Below, piece after piece: positions 1-7,949 of a stretch of DNA of 64,000 nt; within the stretch, counting starts at the first letter, position 1, and each line of letters begins with the position of its first letter. The translations under genes were made by a program, and so were the position numbers. Origin of the DNA: JACQGD01 sp045628725 (GTDB lineage Bacteria; Patescibacteriota; Saccharimonadia; Saccharimonadales; Saccharimonadaceae); NCBI GenBank assembly GCA_045628725.1, contig JAZQPT010000101.1, positions 1 to 64,000 on the forward strand, read 5' to 3'. Under the pieces are notes generated by a model, which had not been told where the DNA came from, did not search any database, and was given only the letters and a program-made list of their open reading frames with translations.

Positions 1-1
1 T

Positions 2-118
2 TTTATTGGTGCGGAGCTACAGAATTTACTTAAACTTTTTGACGCGTTAGTTGACAGTAGCCTATCCAAGCCCTTGGCAATACCGGTTGGCATTGCAGCT
101 GAAAAGGTTATTTACTAG
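2..118 (+). CDS. C-terminal end of an unidentified protein (cut by window edge)
   Basis: An open frame enters from the left edge and runs for 38 codons to a TAG. The translated tail (ending in the residues AAEKVIY) has normal amino-acid composition and no stop, so it is probably the end of a real gene. It overlaps the 3' end of the convergent peptidase gene by 4 nt. No domain can be recognised in so short a piece and no function is proposed. Confidence 0.45.
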   Translation, partial: FIGAELQNLLKLFDALVDSSLSKPLAIPVGIAAEKVIY

Positions 119-756
119 CTTACGATTTTTTCCTTATCGCCATTAATGACAATCGCTTCGCCATCTCTAAGGGTTTTGTGTGGTATACCGCTCTCTTTAA
201 AGTAATCCACGCACCTATCAATATCTGCACTCTCTGGATGGTCTGATTTGTAATGTGGGGCAATCGCGTATCCAAGTGCGCCCAGCCCGTCCCAAACTAC
301 AGCTTTATCATAACCCTCTGATACATCGTCTTTAGGGTCAACAAGCTCAAGACCTTTCAACGAGGGTGCGAGTATACAAATACCAGCACTAAACCCACCA
401 TAAGCAACATTGTCATTTTGCAATGACTCAACCAACAAACTATCAAAACCACTTTGCCTGTACGCCCGTCTGAGTAAAAAGACATTTCCACCTCTGACCC
501 AAAAGTAGCCGAAGTCGGCTAGGGCTTCTTTAAGCTCCTCAGCCTTGCCGAAGTAATTGCGTAAATCTAATTCTTCGGGCTGTAGGCCTAGGTTAGTAAG
601 GTTTTCAGTCTCTCTTTGCAATCGTTCTGAGCGAGCCTCAGGCAAAGCGTTATCTTGGGCATTCATTATGATTGCCGTTCGCTTGCTGTTACCAACCAGA
701 GGCATCATTTCCTCTGGCTTATTGCCTAGTCCGTAAGATGATAGGTAGAGCCTCAT
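115..756 (-). CDS. Peptidase E-like serine peptidase (family S51)
   Basis: A 213-aa cytoplasmic protein of the S51 family, whose members (PepE, cyanophycinase) cleave Asp-X dipeptides or isoaspartyl bonds. The nucleophile motif GGFSAG is present with Ser123 at the nucleophile elbow, and the start MRLYLSSYGLG matches the family's first beta strand. Length is close to the usual 200-230 aa. A ribosome binding site (AAGGAAG) precedes the ATG. The start codon follows directly on the stop of an upstream fragment (757-903), so the two were once co-translated. The family is clear; the substrate is not. Confidence 0.85.
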   Translation of the reverse strand: MRLYLSSYGLGNKPEEMMPLVGNSKRTAIIMNAQDNALPEARSERLQRETENLTNLGLQPEELDLRNYFGKAEELKEALADFGYFWVRGGNVFLLRRAYRQSGFDSLLVESLQNDNVAYGGFSAGICILAPSLKGLELVDPKDDVSEGYDKAVVWDGLGALGYAIAPHYKSDHPESADIDRCVDYFKESGIPHKTLRDGEAIVINGDKEKIVS

Positions 757-903
757 TTAAACCAACTTCCTTTCTTCAAGTATTTCTAGCAGTTTGGGAA
801 ACTGCCTATACTCATCACTGTATTCTAGATTAAAGTGACCTTCGCCGCAAATAACTATCACTTCAGCACCTGTATTTGTTGAGGCAAACACCGATCGTTC
901 TGG
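757..903 (-). pseudogene. Truncated C-terminus of an alpha/beta hydrolase (RBBP9/YdeN-like)
   Basis: A 48-codon frame with no credible start ends in TAA immediately before the ATG of the peptidase. Its sequence (AEVIVICGEGHFN, then FPKLLEILEERK) resembles the end of RBBP9/YdeN-type serine hydrolases, including the catalytic His in GHF. The nucleophile part is absent upstream, where a TGA at 904-906 closes the frame. I read it as the remnant of a deleted hydrolase gene that shared an operon with the peptidase. Confidence 0.4.
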
Positions 904-1055
904 TCATCCATCACTATTCAAGTAGTATCTTATTCATAGGTACTCAGCAGAGCTAGTCGGCTATAGTCTCTTGGTTAATTTGCGACATTACACGAGCTAC
1001 ATAAAAAAATCTTATAAATGGGTTCGTGGAACTATTAATTTGCTAGAATTACTAT

Positions 1056-1736
1056 ATGACTAAACTGACCGAGTTCCTACCTGGCGTATTCCATGAATCA
1101 AGGAGTATCATACTTGATTTTGCACACATACCTCAAGACACACCTGATTGTATGAATATCCAAAAGTATTTTGAGAATTGTTTTGCACACAACATAAATC
1201 CGCGCGCGCCAGAGAATCGTCAGGCTTTCAATAACCGCGCAATCGAATTCTCGGGTAGTCGTTATTTGGTTGGTTCATATGCCGAAAACCGTAGTGCAAT
1301 GTTGGGTGACACTCAGATTGCTCGCGAAGGACGCACCTATCATATGGGTATTGATATTTTTTGCGCCGACCAGCCTGATATCACAGCGCCGTGTGATGGT
1401 GAAATTATCAAAGTGGGGTTTGAAGAGGGATTCGGTGGATATGGTAATTACTTACTATTTCAAACAGCCGACAACAACTTATTGCTATTTGGTCATTTAG
1501 CAAATGACCCACATGTGGTTGGCACCGTAAGACAAGGCAGTGTCATTGCGCGCGTAGGCGACTTTGCAAATGGTGAAAATGGCGGATGGTCACGACATCT
1601 GCACTTACAGTGTTTTACACAAATTCCACCAAATAATAAAACACCTGACGGCTACGCATCTGCGTCGAAGCTAGATGAGTACAGGTTAGAGTTTCCAGAC
1701 CCATCACTAATCTTTCCTGATTGGATTATTAAGTAA
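1056..1736 (+). CDS. M23-family (LytM-like) metallopeptidase
   Basis: A 226-aa protein with an M23 peptidoglycan endopeptidase domain at about residues 90-190. Zinc ligand candidates are His97 and Asp100 (HMGID) and His183 in the HLHLQ motif, with His147 (FGHL) as the further active-site histidine. No signal peptide or membrane segment is visible, which is unusual for a cell-wall enzyme; it may act in the cytoplasm, leave by a non-Sec route, or belong to cytosolic M23 relatives. A -10 box (TAGAAT, 1044-1049) ends 6 nt before the ATG and no Shine-Dalgarno is present, so the mRNA is probably leaderless. Confidence 0.8.
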   Translation: MTKLTEFLPGVFHESRSIILDFAHIPQDTPDCMNIQKYFENCFAHNINPRAPENRQAFNNRAIEFSGSRYLVGSYAENRSAMLGDTQIAREGRTYHMGIDIFCADQPDITAPCDGEIIKVGFEEGFGGYGNYLLFQTADNNLLLFGHLANDPHVVGTVRQGSVIARVGDFANGENGGWSRHLHLQCFTQIPPNNKTPDGYASASKLDEYRLEFPDPSLIFPDWIIK

Positions 1737-1828
1737 TTAGTAGATGATGATTTCCTGGGAAGGCTAAGTTCCTGTCAACGCTGGAACACTTACACTAGGA
1801 CTATCAATGATGTATTCAAAAAGTTTAA

Positions 1829-1975
1829 GTAGGTTCTGTTCAATTTACACAGGACGGTTTGGTCGATACGAATATCACTACGGATTTACTTAAAATACAG
1901 CAAGGTCATAAGTCAAAATCTGTCGTTAAAAAGGCTAACGGATTTTTGTATGAACTTTTGGGTCACACTAGCTAG
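1829..1975 (+). pseudogene. Fragment of an unidentified gene
   Basis: The 317-nt gap after the M23 gene holds one stretch of 48 codons that reads like protein (ending KKANGFLYELLGHTS) but has no start codon after the preceding in-frame TAA. It may be the 3' end of a decayed gene. Function unknown; chance is possible. Confidence 0.2.
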
Positions 1976-2002
1976 TAAATTAGTTTTCTGCAATAAGTAA
2001 CA

Positions 2003-2034
2003 TTTTAACCTCGTAGCTTATGGCGCACCAAATG
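2003..2034 (+). repeat. 32-bp dispersed repeat, copy 1
   Basis: This stretch matches 4031-4062 at 28 of 32 positions, including an uninterrupted core of 17 identical bases (TCGTAGCTTATGGCGCA). Copy 1 lies 10 nt before a strong terminator hairpin. The role is unknown. Confidence 0.6.
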
Positions 2035-2044
2035 GGAATTATCG

Positions 2045-2064
2045 GACACTTCGGTGTCTTTTTT
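2045..2064 (+). terminator. Rho-independent terminator
   Basis: GACAC-TTCG-GTGTC followed by six T residues: a five-pair stem with an extra-stable UUCG tetraloop. It lies downstream of the 1829-1975 fragment and the repeat, and it overlaps the first codons proposed for the next ORF, which makes that start doubtful. Confidence 0.75.
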
Positions 2065-2368
2065 CTTTACCTTAAATCCTCTACATTTTGTAAGCTTGTT
2101 GGTATACCTACTGGCCATTGTAATATCATCGCTCGTCCTCATTTTTACTCCGAATAATTTTGATGCGAATGACGTGAAAATGGGGATTGTACTTTTAGTA
2201 GCCACTCTCTTCGTTAGTGGATTAGGCGTTGGGCATTCGATAGTGGGCCGGACGTCAAACAAGGCACTCTCATTTTCGGGCGTTGTCGCACTTGCTACAT
2301 TACTTGTTTTCATCGGTTTCTTTGTTGTTGCTGCCGTAGCTTGGGTAGTAGCACTGTCTCATTCATGA
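2054..2368 (+). CDS. Possible small membrane protein (start uncertain)
   Basis: An open frame of up to 104 codons encodes three strongly hydrophobic segments (about residues 10-30, 42-60 and 75-98). The longest form starts at a GTG inside a terminator hairpin, so the true start, if the gene is real, is probably a few codons further in (TTG codons near 2096). No family recognised. The opposite-strand frame over the same stretch is less protein-like. Confidence 0.4.
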   Translation: MSFFFTLNPLHFVSLLVYLLAIVISSLVLIFTPNNFDANDVKMGIVLLVATLFVSGLGVGHSIVGRTSNKALSFSGVVALATLLVFIGFFVVAAVAWVVALSHS

Positions 2369-2637
2369 ACATCATATAAGTAGTGTAGGGCGGTTTTCTT
2401 TAATTAACGGCCGAGTGAGTGTCTGGAAGATCATCTGAAAATACGGCTAGCATATGACGCGTAGACTATGATTATGACCAGGCGTATAATAATACATAGG
2501 CATCATATGCCGGTCAGTGAAAGCGGTTAATAGTTATTCTCTATGAATACCCGTTTACGAACTCGTGTTGTGTAAAGAATACTGTGCAGCTTGATCTCCC
2601 AGCATAACGATGGAGTTATACTTAAGGAGGTAGAGCT

Positions 2638-3609
2638 ATGTGTACGGCAACCAACTATACTACTAAAGACCACTATTTTGGTCGTAATCTAGATTTAGAG
2701 TATTCTTACAATGAAACGGTCACGGTTACACCGAGGAATTACGTGTTTAAATTCCGGCAAGTACCTGACATAAAAACACACTACGCAATTATAGGTATGG
2801 CAACTGTCGCAGACGGATATCCACTGTACTATGATGCTACCAACGAAAAAGGACTGAGTGTAGCCGGACTGAATTTCCCTGAAAATGCTAACTATAAGCC
2901 AGTCGCAGACAGTAAAACGAATATTTCGCCTTTCGAATTCATCCCCTGGCTGCTCGCGCAATTTACGAGCGTGAAAGAGGTAAAAAAAGCCTTAGAAAAC
3001 TTCAACATGGCAGACATTCCTTTCAGTGAACAATATCCTCTCTCGCCACTTCACTGGATTGTGTCTGATAGAGAATCCTCTATAACCGTCGAGTCAGTCA
3101 AAGAAGGTCTTAAAATATACGACAATCCCGTTGCAACGCTAACAAACAACCCGACATTTGATATTCAAATGTTTAATCTGAATAATTACGCCCATCTTTC
3201 GACCAAGCCTCCAGAGAATAATTTCTCCAAAGAATTGGAGTTCGACACCTATAGTCGCGGTATGGGCGCCATCGGTCTTCCTGGTGATTTATCATCTGCG
3301 TCCCGCTTTATAAAAGCGGTGTTCACCAGGATGAATTCCGTATCAGGAGACTCCGAGTCGGAATCTATTAGTCAGTTTTTCCATATACTCGGCAGCGTTG
3401 ATCAGCAAAGGGGTTGCGTGCAAGTCGGTGATAAATACGAAATCACAATATACACTTCTTGTTGCAACACGGCCAAAGGTATTTATTATTACCATACCTA
3501 TGAAAACAGTCAGATAACCAGTGTTGATATGCACAAGGAAGACCTGGATGGGGACGCACTTGTAGAATACCCACTAATTATGGAGCAGCAAGTTCTCAGT
3601 CAAAATTAA
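2638..3609 (+). CDS. Choloylglycine hydrolase family amidase (Ntn hydrolase)
   Basis: A 323-aa protein of the Ntn-hydrolase family that contains conjugated bile acid hydrolases, penicillin V acylases and acyl-homoserine-lactone acylases. Cys2 becomes the N-terminal nucleophile once Met is removed, and the conserved start MCTA with FGRNLDLEY near residue 20 is present. Length is typical (about 320-330 aa). A strong ribosome binding site (AAGGAGG) supports the ATG. No signal peptide is visible, as in cytoplasmic bile salt hydrolases. The natural substrate cannot be decided; penicillin V or a signalling amide are as likely as bile salts. Confidence 0.88.
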   Translation: MCTATNYTTKDHYFGRNLDLEYSYNETVTVTPRNYVFKFRQVPDIKTHYAIIGMATVADGYPLYYDATNEKGLSVAGLNFPENANYKPVADSKTNISPFEFIPWLLAQFTSVKEVKKALENFNMADIPFSEQYPLSPLHWIVSDRESSITVESVKEGLKIYDNPVATLTNNPTFDIQMFNLNNYAHLSTKPPENNFSKELEFDTYSRGMGAIGLPGDLSSASRFIKAVFTRMNSVSGDSESESISQFFHILGSVDQQRGCVQVGDKYEITIYTSCCNTAKGIYYYHTYENSQITSVDMHKEDLDGDALVEYPLIMEQQVLSQN

Positions 3610-3681
3610 ATGTGCCAGGCAATAGGGACGAAATAAAACCTCGTCTTTTTTGCTTCATGTGAAATGATTACCTCTAATCAA

Positions 3682-3978
3682 CTAGAGGCCTTTACCAGCA
3701 ACGACTTCATACTCAGTTCCTTTGGGCATTTCTCTGATTAAAGGCCGAGCATTCATAATAAGATTGCGAATATCTTCGGGCTCAAGTGAGCTGTCGTGCG
3801 CGTCTTTACTAGTCCATACTTCAGATACCCAAACGTCATTTTGGTCTTCGGTTTTTCCGATGACGTAATGAATACAGTCGACATTCTTTTTTAGTAATTC
3901 AGACGCTTCAATGAGTATATTTGCCAGTTCATCTCGCCTGCCATCTGCAGCAATAAATTTCCCGAATAGTCCATACAT
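3682..3978 (-). CDS. Antibiotic biosynthesis monooxygenase (ABM) domain protein
   Basis: A 98-aa ferredoxin-like fold protein of the ABM/YgiN family, small cofactor-free or quinol monooxygenases that act as dimers. The N-terminal strand (YGLFGKFIAADGRRDELANI), the ISO-like helix and the WVSEVWTSKDAHDSSL segment are the family's usual landmarks. A ribosome binding site (AAAGGAG) precedes the ATG. It is transcribed alone. Substrate unknown. Confidence 0.8.
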   Translation of the reverse strand: MYGLFGKFIAADGRRDELANILIEASELLKKNVDCIHYVIGKTEDQNDVWVSEVWTSKDAHDSSLEPEDIRNLIMNARPLIREMPKGTEYEVVAGKGL

Positions 3979-4302
3979 CGTGATGCTCCTTTACGTATTA
4001 TTTACTGTTATTGTAACAAACAGTATACGGTTTTAGCTTCGTAGCTTATGGCGCATCATATGAAATATTTTAGCCTCGCCGCTAGGGGTTTCATTTAGCC
4101 TAAAGACGCGGCAGTGTATTTCAAACCTGTTCGACAATTATAACTATAAACTGAACAAGGTAGTCTTTGGGCGCGGCACTGGACGGCGGACTAGCAAGGT
4201 GTGCCTTTTGGGTGGTTGCAGCCTCGAAATCTTTATACTATAATTTCTAACTTAAAAACAAGCAGGATTTTTTTGATAAAATATAGTAAAGGGGGAATAG
4301 CT
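3979..4302. other. 324-nt gap with second copy of the dispersed repeat
   Basis: No gene is supported here. It holds the second copy of the 32-bp repeat (4031-4062) and, near 4245, a TATAAT-like box upstream of the DUF4287 gene. No strong hairpin with a T-run was seen. Confidence 0.5.
4031..4062 (+). repeat. 32-bp dispersed repeat, copy 2
   Basis: Matches 2003-2034 at 28 of 32 positions in the same orientation. It lies about 50 nt upstream of the ABM gene start, on the other strand. Unlike copy 1 it is not followed by a clear terminator. Confidence 0.6.
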
Positions 4303-4584
4303 ATGTCATTTCAGTCATACTTAGATAACATTGAGACTAAAACTGGCAAGACGCCGAACGAGTTTATAGTTTTGGCAAAAGATAAAGGTTTTACTGCGGA
4401 TACGAAAGCGGGCGAAATTGTATCGTGGCTCAAACAAGACTTTGACTTGGGACATGGTCACGCCATGGCTATGGCCAAGGTGATAAAAACAGGACCACGA
4501 ATTAGTGATAAGCACGTCGGCAGCGGCGGCACGCATAATGACGACAGTAACGAACTTCGCCTGGATGGAATAAAAAATCGTTAG
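4303..4584 (+). CDS. DUF4287 domain protein
   Basis: A 93-aa protein matching DUF4287: the start MSFQSYLDNIETKTGKTP, then a conserved stretch with GEIVSWLKQDFDLGHGHAMA. Such proteins are small, soluble and of unknown function. The ATG at 4303 is chosen because AAAGGGGGAAT lies at ribosome-binding distance and the family begins there; the frame is open further upstream without matching the family. The last 25 residues are polar and likely disordered. Confidence 0.8.
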   Translation: MSFQSYLDNIETKTGKTPNEFIVLAKDKGFTADTKAGEIVSWLKQDFDLGHGHAMAMAKVIKTGPRISDKHVGSGGTHNDDSNELRLDGIKNR

Positions 4585-4788
4585 AAATTTAGTGCAACTA
4601 TGAAAATCACCGGAGCGCGCAAACTACAAGTGTCGCTCACTGGTGTATTTAATTACGTCCAGTTGTGACCGGACTGTAGTAAAATACTATTCTACTCACC
4701 TCAATCTCACCTTGAATTATCGAAATTATCAAAAATCATTTATAATACAATAAGTTATAAAATAATAACTAGTTTAAGGAGAATAGAC

Positions 4789-4980
4789 ATGGTTACAGGA
4801 TACTGCGTTAAATGCAAAGAAAAAGGTGTTGAACTATCAAAGCCAGCAATTCATCAAACTGCCAAGGGTGGTTTTATGGCAAAGGGTAAGCACGAAGTGT
4901 GTGGAACAACTGTTTGCGCAATGATGTCAAAAGACAACGCTGCAAAAGCAATAGAAGCCGGCGCAGAAAAAGCTTACTAA
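4789..4980 (+). CDS. Small zinc-ribbon-like protein (DUF5679 type)
   Basis: A 63-aa protein with CVKCKEKG near the N-terminus and CGTTVC later, a pattern fitting a small zinc-binding domain as in DUF5679 proteins of CPR bacteria. AAGGAG precedes the ATG. It is monocistronic: a promoter-like TATAAT lies about 45 nt upstream and a terminator follows. Function unknown. Confidence 0.7.
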   Translation: MVTGYCVKCKEKGVELSKPAIHQTAKGGFMAKGKHEVCGTTVCAMMSKDNAAKAIEAGAEKAY

Positions 4981-4997
4981 GCTATTAGGCTACAAAC

Positions 4998-5029
4998 AAT
5001 AGCCTCAGTTTATCTGGGGTTATTTTTTA
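4998..5029 (+). terminator. Rho-independent terminator
   Basis: AATAGCCTCAG, a 5-nt loop, then CTGGGGTTATT: eleven pairs (two G-U) running into a T-rich tract. It closes the zinc-ribbon gene. Confidence 0.75.
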
Positions 5030-5126
5030 TATAAAAAAGTTAGACTGATTATATGTAGCTCTGCACTGGCTATCTAGTCCTACTGTAGCGACGACGTTAC
5101 GAACCATTTTTTGCTATACTTGCTAT

Positions 5127-5324
5127 ATGGTTAAAAAGAAAAGCAACAAAAAGCAAGAAGAAAAAATATCTAATAATCTCGCCACTGGGGTAGCTCTTGG
5201 TATTCCTTTTGGTGTGCTGCTGGGACTGACTGTATTTGATAATTTAGCGATCGGCATAGGTCTCGGTATATCACTGGGATTATGTTTTGGTGGAGCGTTT
5301 GGCAATTTTTCTGACAAGAGATAA
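5127..5324 (+). CDS. Small glycine-zipper membrane protein
   Basis: A 65-aa protein with a lysine-rich cytoplasmic start (MVKKKSNKKQEEK) followed by two Gly-rich hydrophobic stretches of the GxxxG kind (TGVALGIPFGVLLG and GIGLGISLGLCFGGAFG). Likely a small helical-hairpin membrane protein; no function known. TATACT (5115-5120) ends 6 nt before the ATG and there is no ribosome binding site, so it should be leaderless. Confidence 0.65.
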   Translation: MVKKKSNKKQEEKISNNLATGVALGIPFGVLLGLTVFDNLAIGIGLGISLGLCFGGAFGNFSDKR

Positions 5325-5394
5325 TTGATTTTGGTAGCTACACTGAAGCCGGGGTATTAATGCTGTACCCGAGAGGTGTGGAAATGTACAATTA

Positions 5395-5423
5395 TTGACA
5401 TATACTTTATAATAAGGTATAAT
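5395..5423 (+). promoter_or_regulatory. Perfect consensus promoter
   Basis: TTGACA (5395-5400), 17 nt, TATAAT (5418-5423): both hexamers and the spacer match the sigma-70 consensus exactly. Transcription would begin near 5430. The first ORF on the transcript is the 28-codon frame at 5492; the next gene is at 5802. Confidence 0.85.
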
Positions 5424-5491
5424 ATAGATGTTTATACGTGAATTTATATTGACGTCTATCTAAAATCCACCGCAAACAGAGGAGCAAGACC

Positions 5492-5578
5492 ATGGAACGT
5501 TTTGACATTCTGGTTTTCGAGAACGCATGTGCCTGCGCCATACACGTCGGCTACCAAACTCGCCTGTGCGAGTCTTAG
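5492..5578 (+). CDS. 28-aa cysteine-containing peptide
   Basis: A 28-codon frame with ATG 7 nt after GGAG, placed about 60 nt into the transcript from the consensus promoter. The peptide has three Cys (CAC in the middle and one near the end) and no membrane segment. Its last codons form a 6-bp hairpin (ACTCGC-CTGT-GCGAGT). The 220 nt from its stop to the dehydrogenase at 5802 contain no other gene that I can support. It could be an attenuating leader peptide for the dehydrogenase or a free small protein. Confidence 0.5.
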   Translation: MERFDILVFENACACAIHVGYQTRLCES

Positions 5579-5801
5579 ACAAGGGATTTGGCTGCCGTAC
5601 TCAACCCCTAGGAAACATTATTTAAGAGATTTAGTGCTACTCGCTGCCTTAAAAAGTAATTACTAATTAATAAAAGTAGCTTCTAACTATCTTCGGCCTA
5701 GAGGCGTGAACCCCATATCTGCTGCAGAAGAGCAAGATATCTTACTGTATCGTGAGCAGGCTAGTCTCATAATAGATTATTGGAAAGCGGAGGGAGAGAT
5801 T

Positions 5802-6851
5802 ATGAAAGCAGCCTACTTTATTGGTAAAGATACGATCGCAGCGCGAGAGGTTGAAAAGCCTACCATCCAGGATCAAACGGATGCAATTGTACGAGTCGTC
5901 TATGCATGTGTGTGTGGCTCAGATCTCTGGTACTACCGTGGAGTAGCGGATCATCCCGAGGGTTCAATTGGTCATGAGTTTATTGGGGTGGTTGAAGAGG
6001 CTGGAAATGACGTGCAAAACCTGAAGCCGGGCGATTTTGTAATCTCACCATTTTCATATAGTGATAATACCTGCCCGAATTGCCAGGCGGGGTTTCAAAC
6101 GGCCTGTTTGCACGGCGGCTTTTTTGGCAGCGGTACTCCTGGAGATGGCGCTCAAGCAGAGTTTGTCCGAGTGCCGCAGGCTGATGGTACATTAGTTACC
6201 GTGCCAAGCGCAGGTAATCTCTCGGAAGATGTAATGATGTCTCTTCTGAGTCTTAGTGACGTAATGGGTACAGGGTATCATGCGGCGGTTAGTGCCGAAG
6301 TCAAAAAAGGTGATACTGTTGCGGTCGTCGGTGATGGTGCTGTTGGATTGTGTGGCGTATTGTCGGCAAAGATGCTTGGAGCAGAACGTATTATTGTTCT
6401 TGCCAGTACGCATGAAAACCGTCACGAACTTGCAAAAAAATGGGGCGCCACTGACATTATTACTGTACGCGGCGAAGAGGCGGTCAAAAAAGCGATGGAG
6501 CTCACAGGCTGGATTGGCGCAGATGCCGTGCTGGAGTGCGTCGGAACGAAGGATGCCAACGATACGGCTTTTGCCATTGCCCGTCCTGGTGCAATCGTTG
6601 GCCGCGTAGGTGTGCCGCAAGGTGTACAAATCAATGCCACAGGAACATTTTCTCGTAATATCGGGATGCGTGGTGGCCCTGCACCGGTCCGCGCCTATTT
6701 GCCAAAACTACTAGACGCAGTACTAAAGGGCGAGATTAACCCAGGCGAAGTGTTCGACCTAAAAACAAATCTCGACCACATTGCCGAGGCATATGCTGCC
6801 ATGGACGAACGGCGCGCAATTAAATCTCTTGTAAAAGTAAGCGAAATATAG
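5802..6851 (+). CDS. Zinc-dependent alcohol dehydrogenase family protein (MDR)
   Basis: A 349-aa medium-chain dehydrogenase: catalytic zinc ligands Cys38 and His58-Glu59 (GHEF), structural-zinc cysteines at 91, 94 and 102 with one of the usual four not obvious, and a Rossmann motif VVGDGAVGLCG near residue 175. It would oxidise an alcohol or reduce an aldehyde with NAD(P). The ATG at 5802 is chosen because GGAGGGAG lies just upstream and family homology begins at MKAAYF; the frame stays open upstream to a GTG at 5706. Exact substrate unknown; related members include threonine and glutathione-independent formaldehyde dehydrogenases. Confidence 0.88.
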   Translation: MKAAYFIGKDTIAAREVEKPTIQDQTDAIVRVVYACVCGSDLWYYRGVADHPEGSIGHEFIGVVEEAGNDVQNLKPGDFVISPFSYSDNTCPNCQAGFQTACLHGGFFGSGTPGDGAQAEFVRVPQADGTLVTVPSAGNLSEDVMMSLLSLSDVMGTGYHAAVSAEVKKGDTVAVVGDGAVGLCGVLSAKMLGAERIIVLASTHENRHELAKKWGATDIITVRGEEAVKKAMELTGWIGADAVLECVGTKDANDTAFAIARPGAIVGRVGVPQGVQINATGTFSRNIGMRGGPAPVRAYLPKLLDAVLKGEINPGEVFDLKTNLDHIAEAYAAMDERRAIKSLVKVSEI

Positions 6852-6917
6852 GAATAGCTATGAAAACATCAAAATCTTTCACTTGAATACAACGATGTTA
6901 AGCAGGGAGGAAATATA

Positions 6918-7292
6918 ATGAGTACTTGGACAAAAGAAGAACTTGATGCAATCGCTAAAGATGAAGATTTGTACATATCCATTCCGAACCCAGATGGAAC
7001 AATGCACGAACCTACGCGCATTTGGGTCGTGCAGGCAGGTAACGACTTGTATGCGCGGCCGTATGCTGGAGTAGGAGGTAGATGGTATATTGCAGCAAAA
7101 GCAGCAGGACAGGGTCATATATCTATTGGTGACGTTGATAAGGATGTCAGCTTTGAGTTTCCGACTGACGATGAAACAAATGATGCGGTTGATGAGGGGT
7201 ATGAAACAAAATATGCGGGTAGTCCGTATGTAGAGCCGATGATAGGGGACGAGCAACGATTAGCGACCGTTAAATTTGTTCCTATTGAATAA
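6918..7292 (+). CDS. DUF2255 family protein
   Basis: A 124-aa soluble protein with the DUF2255 pattern: WTKEELDAIAKDEDLYIS at the start, RIWVVQAGNDLYARPYAG in the middle and a KYAGSPYV segment near the end. The fold resembles flavin-reductase-like or split-barrel proteins and actinobacterial homologues are common; function is unknown. GGGAGG precedes the ATG. It follows the dehydrogenase by 66 nt in the same direction and may be co-transcribed. Confidence 0.82.
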   Translation: MSTWTKEELDAIAKDEDLYISIPNPDGTMHEPTRIWVVQAGNDLYARPYAGVGGRWYIAAKAAGQGHISIGDVDKDVSFEFPTDDETNDAVDEGYETKYAGSPYVEPMIGDEQRLATVKFVPIE

Positions 7293-7419
7293 GTAGCAGC
7301 TTGCTGTATTTCGCTGATGCTAAATCCGTCCTCTTTATTTGTTTTCATAAACCCCTTGGCCTCTATTTCTCAGAGGACGGGAAATAGCGGTGAGATTCTT
7401 GTAGGAGTATAATAAGAGT

Positions 7420-7881
7420 ATGGAAGAATCGTCTAGGAATAATGCAGAGGTGATGAAGCATTTCAATCCAAGATTGAGACGTAGTCTTCGTATATATCTC
7501 ATCGTTGGTTTTGCGATAATGATTTATGTAATTTTATCTACTATAAAAAATGGTGCAAACCCACTAGATGTGCTGGTTGGTTTGGTAGTAGGGGTTGTTA
7601 TCGGAATATTCTTTGCACGTATCTTTAAGATATCATGGGACAGTGAAGCTGAAGAGGTGATGTATAGGATTGATGCCGTAGGAATAATCTTAATCGTTAT
7701 TTTTATTATATTTGATTTCACGAGAGGAAGTATCGTTGCAAACTTCGTGAGCGGTCCGAATGTTGGACCGACAAGCTTTGCTGTACTTGCGGGCTGTTTT
7801 TATGGACGAGTTTTTGGATCTAGAAGAAGTATTATTACGATACTTCGCGAGCAGAAGGTACTACCAGCTCTCAGTAAGTAG
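7420..7881 (+). CDS. Four-helix membrane protein of unknown function
   Basis: A 153-aa protein with hydrophobic segments at about residues 25-42, 50-66, 87-102 and 118-133 and a basic N-terminal tail. No family recognised. TATAAT (7408-7413) ends 6 nt before the ATG with no ribosome binding site, so initiation is probably leaderless. A bidirectional hairpin follows. Confidence 0.65.
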   Translation: MEESSRNNAEVMKHFNPRLRRSLRIYLIVGFAIMIYVILSTIKNGANPLDVLVGLVVGVVIGIFFARIFKISWDSEAEEVMYRIDAVGIILIVIFIIFDFTRGSIVANFVSGPNVGPTSFAVLAGCFYGRVFGSRRSIITILREQKVLPALSK

Positions 7882-7904
7882 TACGGGTGTGCTATGGTCA
7901 ACTC

Positions 7905-7935
7905 AAAAGAGGCTCGTAGGGTGAGCCTCTTTTGT
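7905..7935. terminator. Bidirectional terminator
   Basis: AAAAGAGGCTC and GAGCCTCTTTT form an 11-bp stem with a 7-nt loop, with A-run and T-run on the two flanks, between convergent genes ending at 7881 and 7950. Confidence 0.85.
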
Positions 7936-7949
7936 TGCTGAATTCTACG

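Noticed and set aside
2005..2313. 102-codon minus-strand frame opposite the small membrane ORF
   Set aside because: Lacks hydrophobic or domain signal; the opposite frame has clear membrane segments.
6192..6629. 145-codon minus-strand frame
   Set aside because: Antisense to the alcohol dehydrogenase Rossmann domain; no start signal or domain.
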